A stretch of 20,409 nt of DNA from a virus. The position numbers and the translations under genes are program-made. Location: positions 1-20,409 of IMG/VR virus record IMGVR_UViG_3300045996_003055; one strand, written 5' to 3'. Below, in pieces: positions 5,337 to 10,759 of the stretch; within the stretch, counting starts at the first letter, position 1; each line of letters opens with the position of its first letter. The notes beneath the pieces were generated by a model. The model did not search any database. It was not told the DNA's origin and worked only from the letters and a program-made list of their open reading frames with translations.

Positions 5337-7345
5337 GCACGGCCGCACCCGCGGCGCCGCCGTCCGAGGCCGGCGCCGACATCCCCAAGGACGACGAGCA
5401 GAACCGCACGCGCTACCGCGTTGCCGGCTTTCTCCGCGCCGAGGGCGCGGAGCGGGAGCCGTGGGAGGACGACCCGGAAGCGGCGATCCCGCTGGCGATC
5501 AGTTCCGAGGCGCCCGTCCTCCGCTACGACTGGCGCGACGGCTACTACTACGAGGTGCTGGATCACTCCCCCGGCTGCATCGACCTGTCGTATGCGGCGG
5601 ACGGCCTGCCCTTCTGCGTGGAGCACAACACGCGGGATCAGGTGGGGATCGTGGAGGGGGTGCGCCTGGACGGCGACCGGAAGACCCGCGGCGAGATGCG
5701 GAGCAGCGAAAGCGTGCGCGGGAAGGAAATCCGCAGCGACATCGTCCGCAGGATCCGGAAGAAGATCAGCTTTGGGTACGACGTGGACGACACCAACTAC
5801 GTCGTCACGAAGGCGGACGGGGACCTGTACCCCACCCGCACCTACAAGCGGTGGATGCCCCTGGAGGTGTCCACCGTCGCCATCCCCGCGGACTACTCGG
5901 TAGGCGTGGGGCGCAGCGCGGAGCAGCGCGAGGGCGCGGCCCGCAACAACACCAGCACGGCCCGACACGCGGCCGAGGAGAACACCGTGAGCGGAACCGC
6001 TACGGCCCCGGCCCCCGGGGCAACGGCCAACGTGGACCCCCACGCCGAGCGCACCGCCGGGCTGATCCGCCTGGCGCGCGACCACGGCGCGCACGCCGAG
6101 CTGGCCGGCTGGCTGGAGGGGGGCAAGACCGTGGAGCAGGCGCAGGGCGAGCTCCTTGCCCGCGCGCGCGCCGGCAACACGCCCATCGACACGACCGGTG
6201 CCGGCTCGCCCACGGGGGTGGCGGACGTCCAGCTGTCGGAGCGCGAGCAGCGGCAGTACAGCATCGTGCGCGGCATGCAGCGGATGCTGGCCGGCAAGCG
6301 CGACGGGTTCGAGTTCGAGGTGTCGGAGGAGTGCAGCAAGCAACTGGGCCGCGACACGCAGGGGTTCTTCGTCCCGATGTCGCTGCGCGCCGCGCACCCC
6401 GACGCGCTGAAGGACACGCCTGGCGCGCGCCGCGCGCTCGGCATGCCGGACGCCCCCGGCCAGACGCGGACGATGTCCGTCGGCGGGGCCACGCTGGGCG
6501 CGGAGTCCGTGTTCACCGAGTACGGCGGGCTGATCGACGTGCTCCGCAACCGCTCCGCGGTGCTGAAGCTGGGCGCGCAGATGCTGCCCGGCCTGCAGGG
6601 GGACGTCGGCTTCGTCACCCTCACCGCCGGCACCGTCGGGTGGACGGCGGAGGCGACCAACATCGCCGTCGCGGACGTGAACACCGGCCTCCGGAAGATG
6701 GGCCCCAAGCCGCTCCAGGGCGCCCGCGCGTACACGCGCCAGCTGCTGCTGCAGTCCGTGTTCAGCGTGGAGAACATGGTGCGCACGGACCTCGCCCTGG
6801 GCCACGCGCTGGAGATCGACCGTGCCGCCATCAACGGCAGCGGCACGGGCAACGAGCCGCGCGGCATCCGCAACACGGTGGGGATCGGCAACGTCTCCAT
6901 CGGCACCAACGGCGGCGCCCCCACCTACGAGCACCTCGTGGACCTGGAGGCGGAGATCACCACGGACAACGCCGACATCGGCGCCATGGGAATCCTGACC
7001 AACGCCCGGATGCGCGCCAAGCTGCGCAAGACGCAGGAGTTCAGCGGCACCAACGGGCGCGCCATCTGGACGGGCGGCGTGGACGGCGAGTGCGCCGGCT
7101 ACCCCGCCATGGCCTCCAACCAGGTGCCCGGCAACCTGACCAAGGGCACGTCCACGGACTGCCACGCCATCATCCAGGCGGTCTGGAGCGAGCTCCTGAT
7201 CGGCGAGTGGGGCGCCCTGGAGGTCATTCTCGACCAGACCTCGCTGGGGCCGTCCGTCGTCAAGGTGATGTCCATCGAGTTCGTGGACATCTTCCTCCGC
7301 CAGATCGCGGCGTTCGCCGCCATCCAGGACGCCCGCAACGTCTGA
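5333..7345 (+). CDS. Prohead protease fused to HK97-fold major capsid protein
   Basis: One frame of 670 residues joins two roles that are usually separate genes. Residues about 25-195 match the HK97 prohead protease (U35/S78) pattern: candidate catalytic H98 in LPFCVEHNTRDQVGIVEG, S146 in KKISFGYDV, and the C-terminal signature WMPLEVSTVAIPADYSVGVGR (174-194). Residues about 200-390 are a charged Ala-rich helical region like a scaffolding/delta domain. From about 395 the HK97 capsid fold follows: TEYGGLIDVLRNRSAVLKLG, GTVGWTAEATNI, an E-loop/spine helix region, DRAAINGSGTGNEPRGI, and the C-terminal strand LRQIAAFAAIQDARNV. An in-frame GTG at 5987 with a good ribosome binding site could yield the capsid alone. 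ATG 5333 overlaps the portal stop. Confidence 0.88.
   Translation: MSTAAPAAPPSEAGADIPKDDEQNRTRYRVAGFLRAEGAEREPWEDDPEAAIPLAISSEAPVLRYDWRDGYYYEVLDHSPGCIDLSYAADGLPFCVEHNTRDQVGIVEGVRLDGDRKTRGEMRSSESVRGKEIRSDIVRRIRKKISFGYDVDDTNYVVTKADGDLYPTRTYKRWMPLEVSTVAIPADYSVGVGRSAEQREGAARNNTSTARHAAEENTVSGTATAPAPGATANVDPHAERTAGLIRLARDHGAHAELAGWLEGGKTVEQAQGELLARARAGNTPIDTTGAGSPTGVADVQLSEREQRQYSIVRGMQRMLAGKRDGFEFEVSEECSKQLGRDTQGFFVPMSLRAAHPDALKDTPGARRALGMPDAPGQTRTMSVGGATLGAESVFTEYGGLIDVLRNRSAVLKLGAQMLPGLQGDVGFVTLTAGTVGWTAEATNIAVADVNTGLRKMGPKPLQGARAYTRQLLLQSVFSVENMVRTDLALGHALEIDRAAINGSGTGNEPRGIRNTVGIGNVSIGTNGGAPTYEHLVDLEAEITTDNADIGAMGILTNARMRAKLRKTQEFSGTNGRAIWTGGVDGECAGYPAMASNQVPGNLTKGTSTDCHAIIQAVWSELLIGEWGALEVILDQTSLGPSVVKVMSIEFVDIFLRQIAAFAAIQDARNV
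5975..5989 (+). promoter_or_regulatory. Internal ribosome binding site and GTG start for a capsid-only product
   Basis: GAGGAG (5975-5980) lies 6 nt before an in-frame GTG (5987-5989) at codon 219 of the protease-capsid fusion, just after the protease domain ends. Initiation here would give a 452-residue protein of scaffold-like segment plus capsid domain. The spacing is ideal, but GAGGAG also encodes Glu-Glu, so it could be coincidental. Confidence 0.45.
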
Positions 7346-7743
7346 TGACGTTCCCGCCGCGCCCCGGGTGGTGGCAGGCGCCGCCCGGGGCGACGGCAGA
7401 GGACTACCCCAGCGCGGCGGCGTTCGCCAACGCCGTCGCCACCCAACGCAAAAACGAACAGGAGAGTCCCATGGCCGGCATCGAGGCAATCGAGCTCACC
7501 CGCGGCACCGTTGGCCCCGAGGGGCCGGTGGATGCGGGGGCCTTCTTCATCGTCCCGGGCGAGATGGCTGCCGATGACGCGCAGCTGCTCATCCGCCTGC
7601 AGAAGGCGAAGCAGGTCAGCGCCGCCGACGCCAAGGCGGGCCGCAAGGCCGCGGCCGAGGCCGCCGCCGCCGCCGAGGAGGACGAGTCCGCCGCGCCCGC
7701 GCCGTCGCGCACCGGGAGCCGCGAGCCGCAGCGGACTCGCTGA
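7345..7743 (+). CDS. Small head protein, gpFI-like (start uncertain)
   Basis: Opening at ATG 7345, which shares one base with the capsid stop (TGATG), gives 132 residues. A second in-frame ATG at 7471 with a much stronger ribosome binding site gives 90 residues. The 126 bp between keep strong G/C third-position bias (encoding a Pro/Trp/Ala-rich segment starting MTFPPRPGWWQAPPG), so the longer form looks translated. After codon 43 the sequence IEAIELTRGTVGPEGPVDAGAFFIVPGEMAADDAQLLIRLQKA resembles the C-terminal fold of lambda gpFI, a DNA-packaging accessory protein, and gpFI follows the capsid gene in lambda. The end is Ala/Glu-rich and probably disordered. Function is inferred from place and pattern. 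Confidence 0.65.
   Translation: MTFPPRPGWWQAPPGATAEDYPSAAAFANAVATQRKNEQESPMAGIEAIELTRGTVGPEGPVDAGAFFIVPGEMAADDAQLLIRLQKAKQVSAADAKAGRKAAAEAAAAAEEDESAAPAPSRTGSREPQRTR
7460..7473 (+). promoter_or_regulatory. Strong internal ribosome binding site (AGGAG) at ATG 7471
   Basis: AGGAG at 7460-7464 is 6 nt before ATG 7471, inside the frame that opens at 7345. It is one of the best-placed ribosome binding sites in the window and probably drives a 90-residue form. It leaves the true start, or the existence of two products, undecided. Confidence 0.55.
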
Positions 7744-8042
7744 TGACCATCCCCGCCGACAATCTCGACCTGCTGCTGCGCGAGGCCGGCGGTGGAAAGC
7801 AGGCTGTCTTCGGCACCGCCGAGGGCTACTGCATCATGCGCACGGCGCGCCTGGAGGCGAATGACGGCCACGGCCGCATCCACACGTCGTCGCACGTGCT
7901 GACCGTGGACGGCGCCCGCTTCGCCAGCCTGAAGGTGAACGACACCGGCACGGCCGGCGGGATCCCGGTGAAGTTCATCGGCCACGACGACGACGCGGAG
8001 CGCGACGCGCGCCTCGCGCGCCTGGTGGTGAGGGCGATCTGA
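7743..8042 (+). CDS. Head-tail joining protein candidate (gpFII-like)
   Basis: This 99-residue protein is rich in beta-strand patterns (KQAVFGTAEGYCIMRTARLEA, then SSHVLTVDGARFASLKVND, then GGIPVKFIGHD) and ends with a basic strand or helix. Size, predicted small beta-barrel and position after the capsid and gpFI-like genes match lambda gpFII-type joining proteins, which sit below the portal and form the surface to which the tail attaches. It shares one base with the genes on each side (TGATG), so translation is probably coupled. No diagnostic motif exists for this family, so the call rests on context. Confidence 0.5.
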   Translation: MTIPADNLDLLLREAGGGKQAVFGTAEGYCIMRTARLEANDGHGRIHTSSHVLTVDGARFASLKVNDTGTAGGIPVKFIGHDDDAERDARLARLVVRAI

Positions 8043-8548
8043 TGGTGCCCGGCACCCGAACCTCGCCGCTCGTGGACCTCGTCGTGGCCGCGCTGCAGGC
8101 GGCGTCGTACGACGTCCCCGACGGCGTCGGCGGGACCGTGACCGTCGCGCGGCCCGTGGGGCTCACGGTCCAGGATCAATCGGTAGACGGCGCAGACGAG
8201 TCGCTGTGCCCTGTCATCGGCGTGTACCCCTGGCGTGAGGACGCGCAGCACATGGCGGCCAGTGGTGGCGTCATGGATCGCGTGCTCCAGGTCGGCTTTG
8301 ACCTGGCCGTGCGGGAGGGGGGGGATTCCCCGCACCGCGCGCTGGACCCGCTCCGCGGCTGGGTCATCGTCGCGACGCACCACAACCCCGCCCTGCAGGC
8401 CGCGCTGAAGGAGTTTCCGACGGAGTCCTACACCGTGTGGCCCGCGCCGAACCAGGAGCCGCGCACGCGCGGGCCCGTTCACCTTTGCGTCACGGTGCTC
8501 CGGCTGGTGCACCGCACCCTGTACGCGAACCCCGGCATAAAGAGGTAA
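8042..8548 (+). CDS. Tail terminator candidate (gpU-like)
   Basis: This 168-residue protein has the layout of tail terminators: an N-terminal helix (SPLVDLVVAALQAASY), alternating strands including ESLCPVIGVYPWREDAQ and RVLQVGFDLAVRE, a second helix (RALDPLRGWVIVATHHNPALQAAL), and a final strand for summary of external values (PVHLCVTVLRLVHRTLYANPG). Such proteins form a hexameric ring that stops tail-tube growth and docks to the head. The location between head-joining and tail-tube genes agrees. The ATG shares one base with the upstream stop. No lambda Z-like gene is seen before it. A tract of eight G at 8317-8324 lies within the frame. Confidence 0.6.
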   Translation: MVPGTRTSPLVDLVVAALQAASYDVPDGVGGTVTVARPVGLTVQDQSVDGADESLCPVIGVYPWREDAQHMAASGGVMDRVLQVGFDLAVREGGDSPHRALDPLRGWVIVATHHNPALQAALKEFPTESYTVWPAPNQEPRTRGPVHLCVTVLRLVHRTLYANPGIKR

Positions 8549-8553
8549 GCCCG

Positions 8554-8955
8554 ATGAGCAACGAGCACCTGTCCTCCGAAACCATCCAGATCGGCGGCCG
8601 CGAGTACCAGGTGCCGCGCGCCGTCACCTCCGCCGGGGGCGCGGCGGCGGAGGCATGGCTTGCCGCCCAGCTGCTGGACGGCGCCCCGCGGGAGAGCCTG
8701 GCCAGGATGAGCCGCGCGGAGCTGGAGGAGGAGGCCGTGCGCCTGGGCCTCGCGGCCGAAGCCCCACAGGGCGTGGAGGTGGACGACGCCCTGCGCGCCC
8801 TGCTGGTGCTCCCCGCGGAGCCCGGCGCGCAGCTGGTGAAGGAGGACTACGTGCGGTGCATCGAGGCCCGCCGGGCCAACCTGGCCGCGCTCGCGTACAT
8901 CGAACCCGCCGCGCAGGAAGGCGGCTCCACTACCGACCCGGAAGGTGAGGGATGA
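8554..8955 (+). CDS. Unknown phage protein between tail terminator and tail tube genes
   Basis: ATG 8554 follows an AGAGG ribosome binding site (8541-8545) and gives 133 residues. The frame is open further upstream, but that part overlaps the tail terminator gene. The first residues (SETIQIGGREYQVPRAV) form a short beta-hairpin-like motif. The rest is largely helical and acidic, with AAEAWLAAQLLDG, SRAELEEEAVRLGL and VKEDYVRCIEARRANLAALAYIEP. Its stop overlaps the tail-tube start (ATGA). Lambda has no gene here. It may be a tail-assembly factor or a tube-binding chaperone, but no family is recognised. Confidence 0.6.
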   Translation: MSNEHLSSETIQIGGREYQVPRAVTSAGGAAAEAWLAAQLLDGAPRESLARMSRAELEEEAVRLGLAAEAPQGVEVDDALRALLVLPAEPGAQLVKEDYVRCIEARRANLAALAYIEPAAQEGGSTTDPEGEG

Positions 8956-9944
8956 GCGCTCCGAAGCTGATCGACGTCATCGGGCTTCTGCTGAACGTAG
9001 AGAGCACGTACGGCACCGCCGGCGCCGCGCTCACCGTAGGGACGCATGGCGTGCTCCTGCAGGACGAGGCGGAGGCGGAGATCACGTACATCAACGACGG
9101 CGCCCGGGACACGAACACCGGGCTCGGCGGGCCCACCCGCGGCGTCCGCCCGTCCGGCCGCCAGGTGTCCATCCCCTTCAAGGTGGAGGCGCGCGGCGCG
9201 GGCGCCGCGTACAGCGCGAGCGTGAAGCCGCCCGACGCCCACAACCTGTTCCTGATGTCGGGCCACACGGCCACGCTGGACACCACGGCGGGCGCGCAGA
9301 AGTACACCTACAAGCCGGCGACGAACGCCCTGGGCGCCAACTACACGTCCTGCTACGGAGAGCTCTACGCGCGGGCGCAGAAGTACACCTTCACCGGCGC
9401 ATACGCCGACTTCGGCTACTCGTTCGAGGCGGGCGGGATCCTGGTGCTGGAGTTCCCGACGGTGGGGCTCGTCTCGCTCCCGGTGGACGGCACCCTGGGC
9501 GTCATCCCCTGGACCGGGGCGGACCCGCCCAAGGCGGAGAACAGCGCGTGGGCCATCGGCTCGTGGACGTCGGCGGTCATCCGCAAGGCCAGCTTCAAGG
9601 CCGGACGGACGCAGTCGCCGCGCACGGACGCCGGCGGCAGCAGCGGTGCCCACCGCGGGTTCAGCCAGGGGGGCAAGCGGACGTCGCTCCTGGAGCTGAC
9701 GGTGGAGGCGGTCCCGCTCGCCACGTTCGACCCGTACACGGCCCGGGACAACGCCACCTCGCTCAACGTGACCGGCACGTTCGGCAGCACGCTCTACAGC
9801 CGTGTCGCCCCGCGGCACCCGCAGGCGCAGATCATCGAAGTGAAGGAGGACAAGGACGGGAACACTGCCCTCTGGAACCTCACGCTCAAATGCGCCAAGT
9901 CGGCGCCCCACGCGGACGATGACTATGAGATCGCGTACACGTGA
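8952..9944 (+). CDS. Major tail tube protein
   Basis: This 330-residue protein probably polymerises as stacked hexamers into the tail tube. It is beta-rich with few charged helices, with alternating strand patterns such as RQVSIPFKVEARG, ADFGYSFEAGGILVLEFPTV and RTSLLELTVEAVPLATF, and an early GTHGVLLQDEAEAEITY segment. The N-terminal motif GLLLNVESTYGTAGA (a start with 'E-x-TYGT') is common in tail tube and related phage proteins. Its place between the tail terminator and tail chaperone genes fits. It is longer than lambda gpV (246), leaving room for an added surface domain. ATG 8952 overlaps the preceding stop. Confidence 0.75.
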   Translation: MSAPKLIDVIGLLLNVESTYGTAGAALTVGTHGVLLQDEAEAEITYINDGARDTNTGLGGPTRGVRPSGRQVSIPFKVEARGAGAAYSASVKPPDAHNLFLMSGHTATLDTTAGAQKYTYKPATNALGANYTSCYGELYARAQKYTFTGAYADFGYSFEAGGILVLEFPTVGLVSLPVDGTLGVIPWTGADPPKAENSAWAIGSWTSAVIRKASFKAGRTQSPRTDAGGSSGAHRGFSQGGKRTSLLELTVEAVPLATFDPYTARDNATSLNVTGTFGSTLYSRVAPRHPQAQIIEVKEDKDGNTALWNLTLKCAKSAPHADDDYEIAYT

Positions 9945-10347
9945 GCCGCGGCCGGCGGCGTGCTTCAACGCGGACGACAACGAGATTACGCGTGCGCTCG
10001 ACGCGCTGGAGCGGCCCACGTTCCAGCGCGGAGGGCAGTTCTTTACGGGCGTCATCCTTTCGCTGGAGGAGTTCCGCCCGTTCGAGCCGCTGTTCTTCAA
10101 GCTGGACGAACAGTCGCTGGATGAGGAGCAGGTTCGGACGCTCATCTACGAGTACACGCGCGCGGTCTTCCCCGACCCGCGGCCCTGGTGGCGGAGGATC
10201 TGGAAGAAGGCGCCGGCAACGCTGGTGTCGGAGATGTCGCTCCCCCTCCAGATCCTGGCGGTAAAGCGTTTTTTGGCATGTCAGACCTCAGCGATCCCGG
10301 TGTGGCTGGGGCAGAGCGAGCCGACGGTGCAGACCCCGAGCTCGTAA
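9919..10347 (+). CDS. Tail assembly chaperone, short form (gpG-like)
   Basis: This 142-residue protein precedes the tape-measure gene and is probably the chaperone that holds the tape measure soluble during tail assembly. It is mainly helical with aromatic and acidic segments (LSLEEFRPFEPLFFKLDEQ, RTLIYEYTRAVFPDPRPWWR, ATLVSEMSLPLQILAVKRFL). A T-TTT-TTG slippery heptamer at 10269-10275 lies in the correct phase 24 codons before its end, so some ribosomes should shift to the next frame. The start overlaps the tail-tube gene by 26 nt; ATG 9919 and ATG 9925 are both possible. Family is inferred from context and the frameshift layout. Confidence 0.7.
   Translation: MTMRSRTREPRPAACFNADDNEITRALDALERPTFQRGGQFFTGVILSLEEFRPFEPLFFKLDEQSLDEEQVRTLIYEYTRAVFPDPRPWWRRIWKKAPATLVSEMSLPLQILAVKRFLACQTSAIPVWLGQSEPTVQTPSS
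10269..10275 (+). promoter_or_regulatory. Probable -1 programmed ribosomal frameshift site T-TTT-TTG
   Basis: In the chaperone frame, codons TTT (10270-10272) and TTG (10273-10275) are preceded by T10269, so both tRNAs can re-pair one base back on TTT TTT. Reading then continues GGC ATG TCA in the frame that stays open to 10721. A 7-bp stem with one G-U pair could form downstream (10286-10292 with 10305-10311, 12-nt loop), 10 nt from the heptamer. The product would be about 267 residues. Confidence 0.75.
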
Positions 10348-10721
10348 ACACCGCACGCGGCCGCAGGGCCCTTCAAGGAAAGCCGGAACCCGGCGAGCCG
10401 AAGCAGGAGGAGGGCGAGGGCTGGCGCACGCTGGAGCATCGCATTTTCCGCTTCGTGGATCGGTGGGGATGGGGAGCCTACCAGAACCCGGTGTGGGCGA
10501 AGTACACCCGGGACGGAGTGATCCCCTACCGCGTGTTCGTCCGGGCGGAGCGGTACTTGGACAGCGCCATCGCACACGACCGGCTGGAGCGCACGATCAG
10601 CACCGCCCTGGGATACACGCTCGCGAAGGTCGGGTTTGAGAAAAGCCCCGCACTGCGCTCGCAAGTGGCGAAGCTCACTGCGCTTGCTCACCCCGTCATC
10701 CGCGGGAAGCGCCCGGACTGA
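10278..10721 (+). CDS. Tail assembly chaperone extension (T domain, expressed by frameshift)
   Basis: This frame lies -1 relative to the short chaperone and overlaps its end. It is probably made as the C-terminal part of a G-T type fusion: 119 residues from 9919 to 10275, then 148 residues. Its own ATG at 10278 has only a weak, distant purine run before it, which argues against independent initiation. The frame is open back to at least 10188. The visible domain starts with an acidic Gly/Pro/Glu linker and continues with a compact helical part (WRTLEHRIFRFVDRWGWGAY, PYRVFVRAERYLDSAIAHD, RTISTALGYTLAKVGF). In lambda the T part recruits tail-tube protein to the tape measure; the same role is inferred here. 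Confidence 0.7.
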   Translation: MSDLSDPGVAGAERADGADPELVNTARGRRALQGKPEPGEPKQEEGEGWRTLEHRIFRFVDRWGWGAYQNPVWAKYTRDGVIPYRVFVRAERYLDSAIAHDRLERTISTALGYTLAKVGFEKSPALRSQVAKLTALAHPVIRGKRPD

Positions 10722-10732
10722 CCCTTACGCTC

Positions 10733-10745
10733 TTTCCCAGGGGAA
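10733..10745. repeat. Near-palindrome TTTCCCAGGGGAA before the tape-measure gene
   Basis: This imperfect dyad sits in the 38-bp gap between the chaperone and tape-measure genes and closely resembles the 14-bp palindrome at 2759-2772. It also overlaps the approach to a GGAGG ribosome binding site (10747-10751), so an RNA-level effect is possible. Shared function with the earlier site is speculative. Confidence 0.35.
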
Positions 10746-10759
10746 CGGAGGAACCGCCG

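Noticed and set aside
4952-7489. Very long minus-strand ORF (845 codons) opposite portal and capsid genes
   Set aside because: It is an antisense shadow caused by G/C third positions on the plus strand. The protein is Arg/Gly/His-rich and lacks any family pattern.
8317-8324. G8 tract in the tail terminator gene as a phase-variation switch
   Set aside because: G runs of 7-8 are common in this GC-rich window (also 13392-13398), and the frame is intact. Structural phage genes are unlikely phase-variable loci.
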